Assembly (NCBI GenBank): GCA_907163375.1
Contig: CAJQUW010000498.1
Coordinates: forward strand, 186,001 to 250,000
From: Prostheceraeus crozeri
Lineage: Eukaryota; Platyhelminthes; Polycladida; Euryleptidae
Length of the DNA stretch: 64,000 nucleotides
Reading direction: 5' to 3'
Shown piece by piece: positions 1 to 13,047 of the stretch. Position 1 is the first letter of the stretch. Each line of letters opens with the position of its first letter. The notes under the pieces were generated by a model. The model did no database searches. It was not told the origin of the DNA and saw only the letters and a program-made list of their open reading frames with translations. The position numbers were made by a program, and so were the translations under genes.

Positions 1-2960
1 TATTGTCTTTCCAATCAAGTGGATAATGTAAACAAAGGGAGGCAGGAAAAGCGCAAGTAGAGCGGTCAATTCTGTGTATAGTTGAACGGCCAGTGCTTTC
101 AGATGCAATGGAGAGTTAATGAAGATTAATTCATTAATGGAAATGAGGCGGGAGCCACAAATTTATGTTTCATAATCAACTGGCAGAGTTTGACATTAGA
201 ATGTTAACTTTGAGTCAACAATTCCCTAGAGATCGATTTCAAAACAAGTTATAGACGAAAATTGGTTGCTAGAACATGAAACGATATGTATGGCCGTGCT
301 TCAATATTTACTGTCTGTTTTGACGAAAAAATTAGAGTCAATAGATGCGATTCTGACAAAGAAAGGAATATTAATCGTGTTTGTTTAATAATCAACATTT
401 TCATTATGAATAATCAAATAAATTTTATAATATCAATCATTTCTGTCAAGTATTCCTCACCCATTTTCGTCTAACGTCTCCTTCTTTTTATGGCCAATTT
501 GAGAGTTTATTCTTCCATTAGTGGTTAAAGTTAGATCTACCAAACCTGCATGCTAGATTGGTAACGCTTGTTTTTCGCTCACAAATTTCTTAAATAGCTA
601 AAGTAGATTTGATCATCTAATCGCTAATAATAAATGGTCCATTTATAGGACATTGACGTTTACACTCACACTTCAGCAGTTGCTTTAGGATTAACCTAAT
701 TAATGGAAATGTAGCTCGCTGAAATGTATGCAGTCTGACTCAGAATTGTTTCCTTTTGCATATCATAAAATGTGCATAAGTTCTGTACAGGAAACGTTTA
801 TCACAATCAGAGACACCAATGTTCTGAGGTTTAAAATGATTAATTCTGCCAAGTTAAACAAAATTCAGAGCTTCTTCTTCTTCAAAAAATATTTAAACAA
901 CAAGATGTTAATGTGCATCTGACATAATTATAATAATTGAAACTTGGACATTCCTAGTGAATACCCGTGGAAATTTCACTTAATGCGCTAACTGCATAAT
1001 ATTTGAAATTTGGCGGGATACGCCAGCAACTTTAATAATGATATTGTGTTGATGCTGACAGATGTGTACTAGACCTGCTGATGATTCCTGACATTGAATG
1101 AAATGGCAATCATTTGGATCTGCTCCCATTTTTCAACTGAAGATGAAGCTCAATATTTAATTATTCTATTTACAGTCCCATGCAAAATGTTGTGATGTGT
1201 GTGAAACAGTGTCGTAGAGTGCTTCTAGACCAAAGGCCATCGCTCCACAATGGATGCCCATCTACGCACCTGACAACATTATTGTCGGGTCATTGAAATT
1301 GCTAATTAGACGCTGATCTTAATTTCAATTAATTTTAAACTACACACTGTATATATTCTAAACTTCTTTGAGTATAAACTTATTTCCCAAACTTGTATAT
1401 TCAACGTTATGGCATTTAAGTGGCTCATCCACACGGCCAACCCGGCGGTAGTTTCTCGAATGATGTTATCTTTGGGTCAGCCCTGGTGACTCCATGGGTA
1501 AAGATCATGTGACCGTGAAGAATACTTCGCTCCATTGACTACTGACAAATACCGCAATTCCTTTTGGAAGACCGTTTGCCCGGGAGAGGCTCCTTGATAA
1601 CTCTATTTGAAGTAGAAATGGTCTGCTCTGATTTCCTGGTGTATGCACTGTTCCTGTTGGGATCTTGGCTCCCGAACAAGTTACCGGAAAGCGCTATTGA
1701 GTACGTCTATGATAATGTGGAAGATTACTGACAGGGTTGCTTTGCTTGGAGAAGTCAACATGACACAGTCGTAAACGGACCGGGGTTATGGAACTGAATT
1801 CTCACATCAAGAGCATCCTCGCATCAGGATTATGCCAGGTGGTCACTATTCTGTGCTTTTTCCTTATAGAGGCCTCTGAAAAAAATCCCTCTATTTATGA
1901 AAATCTGCATGTGCATGCAATAATGTAATATTGATTTCGGGATCCTATAGTTAGCAGTAGATTTTCAACTATTTGATGATCGTCAAGCCAACTATCGCTC
2001 TCTTGGTATAGACAACTGTCAGTATTAGCAATTATCGGAAGGTATAGTCTTTACCGAGGGTTGATTTTATCCTATATCTGTATTCAAAGTTTGCTACATA
2101 GATTATCGGTGTATCAACATAAAATAAAACAGAATCGCATTGGTCAGTCAGAGAAAAAGAGAAAAAGTAGAGAAAAATAGCAAAATTCAATCATTGAATC
2201 ATCGGATTCTGCATACGCTCTGTTATTAATTTTATAGATTTTGGATTTTCAAAGAAGATAATTTAATATTTGATCATGAATTGAAGATACATGCACTCTT
2301 AATTGGATTGCTTATCGTTTACACTTTGCAACTTCTTATGTCAGTTAATCATGATATTTCAAAAAAGGTTTAATTCATATTTTCATCCTCTTGTATATCG
2401 TGTAGCAACTTAAACAAATGTGTAATCATCAATCAACACTTGTCAAACCTTTACTTAGTCAGTCAAAATGGTATTAGATGAGAGCGTTCTGAGCAACATT
2501 TAATATTCAAACTTTCCTTACGATTAGAAAGCGAGACACGGATTTTGTTTGTACTTGTAAGAAAAGTCAATAGCGGTCGTAATCGGCTTGATAGTTCCAT
2601 AACACGACACACTCGCAACTCTAGATTCTACAGAATTCAACCAGACGATAATTCGTTTCTCATTTTCATCAAATTCAATGCCTTTTATTTAATGTAGTAA
2701 CGCTGGTTTGCGAGAGGACATCGGTAAGTACTATAAGGACACAGAGAGACAGGAAGACAGTGAAGGTTTGATTTTAGTCATAAAGAGTGAACCAATGAAT
2801 ATGAAATATTGTCACTGCATCGATACCGGAAGATTCCAGAAAAATAGAGTGAATAAACAACTAATCTTTTTATTTCAGTGACTACAAAGACGATGCATGA
2901 TGAATATGAAAGTAACGGTTTTGCTTATCATGTGACTACAGATGCGAGACGTCAATAGTA
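1..2960. other. Unassigned AT-rich DNA
   Basis: No ORF longer than about 65 codons and no recognisable domain on either strand. The stretch around 1400-1800 is less AT-rich than its surroundings and holds a short open run from an ATG near 1618 (about 37 codons) that I cannot assign. No clear repeat or RNA gene is seen. Confidence 0.5.
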
Positions 2961-2970
2961 AACATTACAG

Positions 2971-3187
2971 GTGAGTGCTGCTGTGTATGTGAGGATTGAG
3001 GACTACAGGGCACCAATCACGCCTGAAAAGTCCGAATGGACACTGGCACATTGTCTTCACGACCGCAACTCGTCTGGCCAAGACGAGTTCTTCGGCGGCA
3101 AGCCGCACAAACGAAGCGTTGAAGAAAGCATGCATCATACCATGATCAGCGCAGCAGATATGAGAATGCATTACGTAATTATACAAG
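2971..3187 (+). other. Coding-like island, possible exon
   Basis: This patch is clearly richer in G+C than the surrounding DNA. It carries an open frame of about 72 codons on the plus strand with balanced, hydrophilic composition; the motif FFGGKPHKRSVEES lies near its middle. It is preceded by ACATTACAG and followed by a possible donor at ACAA|GTAACT near 3185. The minus strand is also open for 73 codons, so openness alone is weak evidence. I do not recognise the protein. It could be a host exon or an unidentified repeat fragment. Confidence 0.25.
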
Positions 3188-3221
3188 TAACTAGGCCATG
3201 TTTACGTGCAAGGACTTGCAA

Positions 3222-3680
3222 GTGATTTTCTTTTGATCCAGGCAAACAAGAAGATGGACCGTTTAGAATTCGGCAGACGTGCAGATTCGTAATAGTCATA
3301 GGGTGTGTTATTCTGTGAAAGTTTGAGCCTTCATCAGGGCAATTCTTTTACATCACCGTTCTGGCCGTGTGAATAACATTTACTGAATCAAAAGCAATCA
3401 CACAGCTTCATCCCAAAATCATTAGAAAATATGAACTGCCGCAATGCAGCCTACCTTCACACTTCAACCACCTCCCATTTGACGCACAACACACTTCTAA
3501 TAAACCTTCACACAAGCTGGAGTTTTGCCACTGTACATCGACCGATAGAAGGTGCTGAACGCCGAAGGCCCTGTTAGGATTTAACTTAACTACTGGCCTT
3601 TTGACCAATAATTAATTCTCAAGAGAATTTCTAACTTTTGTTCCGCTTTCTACTCCGTTCTCTGCTGAAACTTGCTCTGG
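3222..3680 (+). repeat. Unnamed dispersed repeat R, copy 1
   Basis: Shares an ordered string of blocks with four other places in the window: TTTGATCC, a GCAGACG-GCAGATTCGTAATAG block (about 3272-3296), then TCTGTGAAAGT. A later block resembling GAAACTTGCTCTGG is displaced to about 3668, so this copy appears interrupted by about 300 bp. No coding capacity is seen and the family cannot be named from the sequence. Confidence 0.6.
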
Positions 3681-3699
3681 TGGCCCGATTACATCAATG

Positions 3700-4528
3700 A
3701 TGATCACAATCTCAGCAACAACTGTTTATTGATAGCCTGCAGGATTTATTCAATGGAAAGGATAACTTTTTTTACAGTTGAGGTATGCTGGGAACGCTAG
3801 ACGCGTATCAAAGCTTCTGATCATCACATTTGGCCCTGCCTTGTTTTCGCATAGGATGCTCACACATCATTTTGGATAAGTTTATCAATTAGTGAGTTTT
3901 CTTGAATTTGACTTTCCTTTGTAGAGTCGCTTAACCTCAAAATATTATTGTCAACCTATACATTCGTTTTTCCTGTACTGAAATGTTTAATAGGATGTTC
4001 TCGGACTTGAACAATTTAGGCACGAAGATTCATTGTCAGCCGCTGACGCTGCGCTGCGCCCTACGAGGAAGAGCTTGGTCGAAGGAAAATTGGATAGAAA
4101 ATTCAATTTTAATATTTACATTTGATCAATATTTTTTTCACTTCGAGTCAGATACTCTTTTAAATTGCTCGTGACATGCACTAGGATACAGATCGCAGTT
4201 TTTGACAAAAATGAAATTTTCTATGTATTTTTCTTATCAACTAAAAAGTACTAAGTCTAGAGCCATATTTTTTGACATGGAATGTCTACAGGTCACTTGC
4301 TATCATGTGCATATGATATTGTCATGCTTCTGATCGGCGATGCATTCGCGAATGTAGTTCAATGTGGATAAAGTGGGCTAACATATTGGTGGTTGCTGAC
4401 AGTGGGAGGCTTGCCAAATCTGATTGTGTTGAGCTCCATAGATAAATGTTTATGAACATGATAAAAAATGATCTGAAGACACAATACCTATCAATTAATC
4501 AGAGAAAAAATCAAAAATTTCATTTGAT
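3700..4528. other. Unassigned DNA
   Basis: Nothing recognisable. The 63-codon plus-strand ORF at 3983-4174 has no family features and its second half is AT-rich, as expected of chance. Confidence 0.5.
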
Positions 4529-4690
4529 CAACATGTATTTTCTTTGATCCTGTCTGACAAGAATATGAACAAACTAGAACTCGGCAGACGCGTAGATTCG
4601 TAATAGGCATAGGTGCACATCATTCTGTGAAAATATCATCTTCGGATTCGTTCCCTACAGAAACTTGTTCTGGCTGCCGGACCATCAGTG
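4529..4690 (+). repeat. Unnamed dispersed repeat R, copy 2
   Basis: The most complete of the five copies. Blocks in order: CATGTATTTTCTTTGATCC, GTCTGACAAGAA, GAACTCGGCAGACGCGTAG, ATTCGTAATAGGCATAG, CATTCTGTGAAAATATCATC, then CCCTACAGAAACTTGTTCTGG. The same order and spacing recurs at 41841-41985 and, inverted, at 41274-41413. Spacing is conserved over about 150 bp, which fits a short interspersed element, but no A/B box and no terminal repeat were found. Confidence 0.65.
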
Positions 4691-4699
4691 ACCGTGCCC

Positions 4700-6890
4700 T
4701 TGTAGGACGAAAAGGAGAACCGTCTACGAATGCTAAAGAATTTTGTTAAATTGTTCAAGTATTAGGATAGCGTTCTTTTCAATAACAAATATTCCTGAAT
4801 AATTCCTTGCATGTAAACAAATTAGAACTGTCAGAGAGAAATATTGGCACTGTGCAATCTTTTCTGTATGTAGAGAGAGATAATATGTCTAATTTAAAAA
4901 TGTGAGAAATTGCAGATTTCAGGATGTAGAAGATCACAAATAGATACATTTAGGCACCAGTTTTATAAATGATAACTATTTATATAATTGGCAGCATAAT
5001 TTGAAGTTTAAAACAATATTTTTTTAATGAAAGACATATAAGGTTGACCTCTTGAAACATTTGATCAAGAACGCAGTTCATGAAGTATATCTTCGCTTAA
5101 AGGAAAATTAACTGGAACCCAAACTTTGTGTGTGGCGGAATATTACTGTGTTCTTAATAACACTCTGATTTTAGCAGCTATTCTCTTTAATGCGCCCGTC
5201 ATAATTCTTGGAAGTTTTGATGACCTATGGGTCAAATGATGTTTTTACTCAGAAAAGTCGTGACAGGTAAATGAACGACTTGTAAATTTCTGTCTTTTCC
5301 GTCCCTTCCTTTTTTTACACCTTGTCCGTCATTTTCCGTTCTGTCAAACATTTAGTCCCTAATTAGTACAAATCCTCTCCTCAATCAATGTCCGCTGTCT
5401 CAGCCTGCGGCAGATTGCGCACCAACGTATGAGATCCGTCTCCAGAGTTCTCTGATCCTGTGCTACCTTTCCAATATGCAATATTGCCAAAAAAGTATAC
5501 AATCAAGTTTGTTTATACGGATAAATTGATATTCGGTTTTGGAGATAATGAAGTCTCAAATTATGTCTAATTGTCATAATTGTGGAACAGTCATTCACAC
5601 TAATTTGCTAGAACTATCTAGAACTAGAACACGCGTGTGCGAATGTGTTTGGAACTTTCCATCTTTTTTTTCATCATGAACGAGCCCTAGGTAATTCAAA
5701 CGTCCATAGAAGTCTTATGAATCAATATTTTCGCACGATGTATTTTTTGACGTGTATCAAATTGTATATCTTCTTCTACGTAAATTGTGGACGCTCATCC
5801 CTTGAGAGAAATGCTACATTTACCATCGGAATTGCATTCATTAATTTGTAATTGACTGCCAAATGACGTATTTCATCTCTCCTGATATTTTCCACTTGAG
5901 TAGAAGTAGTGCAGATATCTGTAGATTCAATTGCTAATAGCAAGAGCGAAATGATGCTCCTCGCCCAGTAACAAGTTTTCCATCTGATTTTGATGACATA
6001 GCTAATTAATTTCCTGAAAAATACATCAAAGGTAGCACTCGTATTGACCTGATACCAAACATATCCAAGGAAGTGAGTAGAACAATGTTGTAACACCGAT
6101 TCTATTATCGACGCAAGCTTCCACTCACCGGCAGATTTATCCATCAGTCTATGACAACAATCACAGAGGAATATCTATTACTTGCACCTAATTATCCGAA
6201 GCGTTTTCGTTTGTTTTGTCATTTCTGCACTTCTGTTCCATCCAACACGACTTTGTGATAAATAATAAACTAATTATCATAATAACTGATGTTTTCTACC
6301 AGCATTTTCATTTGATAAGTTATATCATAAGCATGCTAGGGAGATATTTGCATAACAAAGATGATAGAAGCCATTAAACAAGCTAATGAAATCACACTTC
6401 TAAATGGGGCCAGAGTTTTCGCACCGAGAAAAGATCAGATCTTACTCGGCCTTCTCATACAGAACACACTATTCGGTGCTATTTAATAAGATATGTTCAT
6501 GGATTATCGATAAGTGCATTATTATTGATGACTTTCAAGTGAAGTGTTAAGCTTTTTGCCGGGAATTTTTTGCGAATATTCCAGGTAACCGGGAAGGGAA
6601 ACGAGTCACTTATTCACGGGAAATTCCGGGAATAATCCCTATTTCGAACCGGCCCAGGATCGGCACGCCGGGCCAGGCGTAGATTTCGAAAACGCGTGAC
6701 AAGGCGGGTCCTAATTGATGACATTAAATGTGTGCATATTTACATTTAGCAGTACATTTACATTTAGGATACAAGAATTTGGTATTTTGCGGATGCGGAT
6801 CAAATATTTTGAACTTTGCGGATGAGCAAATTGAACTATCCTCGTTTTGTTTCCACACACTAAAATCTTTACATAGTGTAAAGAGATTTG
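4700..6890. other. Mostly unassigned DNA with a CGGGAA-rich patch
   Basis: A 122-codon minus-strand ORF at 5776-6144 has no recognisable motif and is probably chance. At about 6557-6640 there are several variants of CCGGGAA/TTCCGGGAA, a pattern common inside old DNA transposons. At about 6785-6830 there are two GCGGATG words (see the hexamer repeat entries). Nothing else is recognised. Confidence 0.45.
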
Positions 6891-6898
6891 CCGCGGTA

Positions 6899-7111
6899 GG
6901 CTTGAGTAAAGCCTCAGCCACACTGAAAGCAAAGCAAGCACGAGCGTCTCGAGCAAACGTATGTCTGCAAGCTATAAATCGCTCTGGTTTGCCTTGCTCG
7001 CAGTGTGGCAGTCTACAACTGCTGCAACGATGACTTTATATTTGCTGCAAAACGCTTTGCTAGGGAAACGCTTGGAAAAGCTCACAGTGTGGCTGAGGCT
7101 TTAGACTTGAG
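6899..7111. mobile_element. hAT-type MITE with 8-bp target duplication
   Basis: A 197-bp non-autonomous element, 6907-7103. Its ends are inverted repeats: TAAAGCCTCAGCCACACTG on the left and CAGTGTGGCTGAGGCTTTA on the right. The flanks are GGCTTGAG (6899-6906) and GACTTGAG (7104-7111), matching at 7 of 8 bases, which is the duplication size expected of hAT transposition. The interior has no transposase coding. A 101-codon ORF crossing it is fortuitous. Assignment to hAT rests on the duplication length. Confidence 0.8.
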
Positions 7112-9780
7112 TTTTAAGAAATTTCCATATCAGTGCGGTGCCTACTTTGGACCGTGACACGGATGACTTGGAGGTTGTAGTCATAAAATCTACCACTCAG
7201 ACACGTTGATGCAGATATTACTTTATTTCGCCTATAAAGATAGGACTTTATAGTACAATCATTTCGGCGTTATAAAACTAGGCTTAGTATGAGTTTTCGG
7301 GTACACTCAATCACCATTCAGACTTCATTGAAATTAGAATAGGTTCTTTATCCTAAAAATTGCTGATTTTATCAGGTGCTGCTTACGAATTTGACAACAG
7401 TGCTGACCCAGCGCGCTGATCCATAGAATCCTTCATTCTTTAGACTGGCAATGCTCTAGTTCTACTCAGCAATGCTCTGCAGTCGTCAATCTCAGCATGA
7501 TTCAGTACGAGCGGCAAATCCTTTCTGGGACTTCTAATTCATACACACTGTTTACAAACACTTTGAACAAGTCTACCAAAAGTAATAAAATAGTTGAATA
7601 AAACAATAGTTGTTCGAGATATCTACAAATACATAGCAAAGAGTGATCAAATGAGAACATCGATATCAAGTGTACTGCCCTGCCGTCGTGATATAAACCC
7701 AGTGAGGCCTAAATTCAGTCTGTTCAGGACATTACCTTTGGGTGTGAGTGTATACTGCGTGTACAGTAAGCTTGTTAACATCTAAAAGTTCGATTTTAAC
7801 AGACACGTCCTGGCCTCTATGCGAGCATTAATTACGCAAATTGCTTAGATAGGCTCGTTTATGGACAGATGAAAACAAATCATCCGCTGAAAACCGTTCC
7901 ATAGAAATAGTGGATTAGACTACATTGCCAGTAGGCCCTAAACATAGCAGCTATTCTAAGCGTACTATTCGTAGTTTTGCATGGACTTAACTTCGACAAA
8001 ATTATCTGTTAGTTTATTGACCGTCACAACCTAAAGGATAGGCCCCTAGATGCAAAATCCACAAAGACACAGTTTTTCCTTTTAAGTTAATCTGACCGAG
8101 TTACAGAATAATTGCGAAGACCTTTACTATTGCAGCGCGGATCCAGCGCGGATGCGGATTACAGATTTCGGACTTTGCGGATGCGGATGTGGATCTGAAA
8201 AATAAGGTTTTGTTCACCTTTGCATGCGATTACTGAAGCAGTCATGAAAATTCATCTTGCAAATCAAAAGAATGATTGTGATTTGTGTATATAGACACTG
8301 CATGTATATCACGCACGTCTATACGAGGATTTTGTGGGTTTAATGTATGTACAGGTATAAAATGCTTGTACTACATGTACATATATGGTTGTGGTTCACT
8401 TCATGGACAGGTCTTTTCGTCGACAGGAGGATGATATTCGCTCAAGAGTATCATGCATCCATAGATAAAAACATAAATGAACTCAATAATTCATAAACAT
8501 CAAGCCATGAAAAGTAGCAACAGTTCAAGCTATTCAGTTACCTGAGTACCCTTTATACGCAAAATAAGTAGATATAATCACTATGAAATGATGGTGATCC
8601 AGTAGTATACGCCTATTGTGAAGAATTCCGTTATATGACTTTACATGTCAATCATAAATAATGATATTCTGTTGCTTCGAGAGATGAACAGAATAATGCC
8701 CTCTATTTTCCTATCCATAGATAGTTCATGATGGTAAATATGTTTCAGTGCTTCCCAACTTGAGAATTCCTTGACATGACAAATCAAAGGGATTTAGCTA
8801 GCGAAAGGCAAATAAATATTTAGCATTCAAAAAATTCTGGTCATTCAATCAGTATACTAGCTTTCTAGGACCGATGACATACTAATTAATTTACTTTTTG
8901 AATTTCAATGAAACTAAAAAAATCTACAGTGAAATCATGCGATTTATAAATAGCTAATTAAATTCTAAATTCCTTGATGAAAGTAACTATTCATCACAAA
9001 AAGTGGATCCATTGCTTAGTTGTCTATGATTACTATAAATATACCTAATATTTGCTTACCATTCATGTGGAATTCTTCTCTATTACATGATGAGCATTTA
9101 GGATAGAAGCTGAGTCTGATGGATTTAAAGGATTGCCTGCATAGTCATGTCATTTTTTCATGCAAATGCATAAGTGACCAGAATTTGAATGGAATTGAAT
9201 GGAGCTGCAATAATCATGCGCTGTGAACAAGCGACTCTCATACGAGGAACGAGATTTCTCTCTTATAAGTTGAAAATGTGACATAAAAGTTAAAACTTCA
9301 TAGGCATATACTTTGAAAGAAGTTCTATCGTAGAGATTATATTTGATTGACAAGATAGACGAACAATTTGTACAATATCTACAATAGAGTTGTTGCCTTA
9401 CAGAAAACAAAAACAGAGAAGTTTTCAAACAATGTGATGTTACTCTATACTGCTACATTCAGCAAGTCAATTTTGAGATCTTGAAAAGGAACAATTCAGT
9501 TTGAAATAAACACAAATGTCACTCTATATCATGCTTTTCTTTTAACATCGCATTTTGATATTTAGATTATATCAGATGTGTCTTTGAAAAGTCATCTTCA
9601 TGACACGCATGCAACAGATTCTGAACAAGAAAGCAAATGGATGACTGAAAGGGAATGACAACCCAGCAAAGTTGACTTAAATGAGTCTTTGGACCCCCAA
9701 ACATTGTTTAATTTCACTAAAAAGCTCAGTTTTCGTGACTTTTAGTTCCTACATAATTTTAATGACGAATTCAAATGTTT
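7112..9780. other. Unassigned DNA with a GCGGAT hexamer tract
   Basis: At about 8134-8194 there is an imperfect tract built from GCGGATGCGGAT-like words, related to those near 6790, 55040 and 57990. Otherwise no gene, RNA or mobile element is recognised. ORFs here are below 95 codons with AT-driven composition. Confidence 0.45.
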
Positions 9781-9784
9781 TCAA

Positions 9785-10780
9785 ATTTGACTTCTGGGAA
9801 CATCAACATGTTTTCCTTTTATATAAAGCACCTTTTGAAAATAGCGAATTCTTGACAATTTCTTACAAAATTAGGCGTTTTGTATTTAATTCAAATTGCT
9901 TATAAACCATTGACAAGCTACATGCACATATGAAATCATAGTTGACATTGTCTCTCGGGTGCTAGAGTCTGCTATCCCCGAAGTTTTTCCATTTTTGTGA
10001 TCCTCCATTCAAATCCACATACTCTTCATTATAAAATAATCATAGACATCCAATAACCATGCACTATCCAGAATTTATCATAGACACACACCTGTATAAA
10101 TGTTTAATATTTTACTTTTACTGTGAAGTCTACTTCAACCACTACAGGTAGCTATCAATACATCAAGTGAGATCCGAATTAAAAGCGATTGACAAGTGCG
10201 TTTTACATGAACAATATGTTTTAAAGACAAATGAAGAGTTGCAAATCAATTTGCTTACAGATGGTACAAAGGCCCTACAACATGCAATCATGTAATCAAT
10301 AATCAACCTATTAGAATGATTTTAAAGTGATTGCATTCAATTAGCGAAATCGATATTTTCATCAAGGATGTTGAAGTGTGCTAAAATATAAATTATTTCA
10401 CCCTAGCACAGATAAAAACTTCATCCGGGCTGTTCTGGGCTTGATATTGTGGAGTCAATGCGTGTCCGGGCCGAAAAAAGCGACCCCGATCCACATCCCG
10501 ATGCAAAACAATATAAAATGCAATATGAAATGCATTATCTAAAACGAAGCAAGATAGTAGCGGATTATAGTGCATCTCAAATAATCTCTGGTTGAGTTGT
10601 ATTCAGCGTCGCTTAGCAATCCCAATGCATAAACATGCACCCAACATTGTCTTAGACGCCTTCATGTGAGCAAAACACATCGCTTCAGAGTTCTCTACCA
10701 TAAATTTCCAAGCAGATACTCAAATGATTCAGCATATTGAAAAAATGGAAACAGATTTTGAATTGCTATTTATAGTAACA
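9785..10780 (+). repeat. Old duplicated segment D1, copy A
   Basis: Collinear, diverged similarity to 19790-20440. Shared anchors: GGGAACATCAACATG versus GGACCATCAATATTTTG; GACAATTTCTTACAAAATT versus GTCAATTTCTTGCAAAAATT; GATCCGAATT near 10172 and 20050; and the block around 10590-10670 (TTGAGTTGTATTCAGCGTCG, then CCCAACATTGTCTTAGACGC). Copy A is longer in the middle, so there are indels. No protein is conserved between copies. It may be an unnamed interspersed repeat or a local duplication. Confidence 0.55.
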
Positions 10781-10789
10781 GACTGTCAG

Positions 10790-13047
10790 AGTTGGCAAAA
10801 CTGATGCTGCTATTGAAAAGATTATGCCAGTTTTACTGTCATTTATTCATTTTGCATACGATTGAGTCATTAAATCAGTTAGAAGGTGCCCAAAATCGTC
10901 CGGGTGTGACTTATTCATGGGGGGGGGGAATTCGATCCCCTGTCTCATCCTTTCAGCGGCCAAGGTTTCTCCGAAAATCGGTGGAAAATTTCTTTTTTCA
11001 AATATCTGAATTTGGCAACATTTTGCGAGCTTTTAGGATAATAGGCTAATGAACTTCAGTGAAAAGCTTTATTTTTCGATTTCAGTGCAAGTTATTATGC
11101 ATGCGAATCTATTAATCTTGTCATGATCATCCATCATGCGTTATGCATCGAATAGTCTTCAAAATTTGAATTTCATGCAGATGCTACTCATTAGATATTT
11201 TGAAGAGATTTTTATCATATCTGTAACATTCGCTTCTCTACTGCAATAGAGGTCAGCAATGGATCAAGAATTAAAGTCAAATAATTGAATTACAATAGTC
11301 AAATGCACTCTAACTGCCTATTGAAGTACATTTCCCTCATAAATCAATCTTGTACGGTCATCAACCCGGAAAATTAATCTGCCTTCTCCGTTCACCAGAC
11401 TGCATGTAGTTTTCTACATTTTCATTGGTTATTAATTGATTAAAGGTCTTAATGCACATACATTGATTTCATTTATATGTAATTTTGGCTCCCTCTTATA
11501 TAATGCTCACTTGGATAATGATACGTGCTACTATCTAGTTTTGTAATGTAGGCCTACTAGTATAGCGATAACTACAATTACTTTTTAAACGAAATTCATA
11601 TGAAATTGTAAAATCGAAAGTAAGTTTTGATTGAGTTGTACGTGAGAAAGTTATCCATAATCTAGTTACTATGAGTGTAAACAAAAGTACGTTGAAAAGA
11701 AATTTTAATTAACTTGACAAAACGGTACCAGTAGGCATATGTATACTGTATAGCATTCATAAATCAAAGACAACAAAAAATAAGACTGGCAAATAAGTTA
11801 CGGAATCGTGCTAAGCATTGTCTCAATTGGATTTTATTGTGACCTGTGCACACATCCACTATGCAATGGGAGTACATATGCAACTGCATCTCAACCTTTT
11901 GCATCAAATGGATGGATGATGCTTAATATTTTCGATTTGTACTTGGCGTAGGCATGCTCACATCTTTTAGAAACAACTTGTTTCAGACGGCATTGGTGAT
12001 TAGCACACAAATTAATAATACTTATTCTATTACCTACATACTATAATACTAAATACTATTATGCTATAATACCTTACTATTATCTTCTTTCATGGTGATA
12101 AACTGCTTAAGATTGCGCGTAATCTAGGTGGCCTTAACCGGTAGCATTGTAACTCTCTCTTCATGAAACACGAGTATTGCGCGTACAAGTAAAGTCTTAA
12201 GTTTTTGCGGTCCATCAAATCTGTCAATTCTTTGCATGCATTATAATCAAGGATTCGGATTACACTGGTCTGATCGAAAAGATGCTTCAAGCTTTTGTGA
12301 GATGAGCCATAAGAATGAAGTCCTCATTTATCATCATTAAATAAATACGATATCATGAAAATTCCGTTCTCGTGTTCGTGTATAACTTAGTGTGTCATTT
12401 ACTTATCGCTATTTGATGATTCGAATCTCTTGCGAGACAGAATGCCGTTAGCAGGTAGAGTTCATGTTGCTATCACACCTTGACGCTGTAGATTAGTGAG
12501 TAGAGAATGAATGATAAGTGAAATATGCTTTCATGTACGTTTACAAGCTCCGATTTGATCGTGAAAAGAGGAAGTCAGCCCCAGAGCAGTTTCAACCTCG
12601 AAGATGAGCGGTTTTTCTTTTGGCAAGCATTCGTCGATTCATTAGGTACACAATTGATCGATGCTCAGCATCAGTGCAAAACATAAAACGGAAAAGTTTA
12701 TTTTGTTGAGACTCATTACGGGCATCTGTAAAGCAATTGTGCAATAACTGAAATCTGATTACTTTGTATAAACAGTCTACATATTGTGATAAAGATTGGA
12801 ATCAAATGTCTATCTCTTTTGCATCATGCTTTTGGTGTAATCATTTCTATGCGAATCGTGTGGAGTTCACATGGCAATAATAGTTCTCTAAATCATTCAA
12901 AAAGATTGAAAATGACGATATTTTTAAACGCATGTTGAGCTGAGGCGCTAAAGGTGCCATGTTGAGCTAAAGGTGCTTTACCTCTCAGATGCTGAGCGAT
13001 CTGGAAGCGGCTTGCTAGTTGGACAGCCTTTTCACTAAGCCTCTTAA
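10790..13047. other. Unassigned DNA
   Basis: Holds a run of ten G at 10919-10928 and cryptically simple ACTATAATACT-like sequence near 12035-12080. A direct repeat of GCATGTTGAGCT/CCATGTTGAGCT lies at about 12931 and 12957. No gene or transposon recognised. Confidence 0.45.

Noticed and set aside
1405..1800. GC-richer stretch with a 37-codon ORF as a host exon
   Set aside because: Too short, interrupted in all frames, with no splice sites that fit.
5776..6144. 122-codon minus-strand ORF
   Set aside because: No recognisable motif, no splice or start context, AT-driven composition and no repeat partner; such lengths occur by chance in a window this size.
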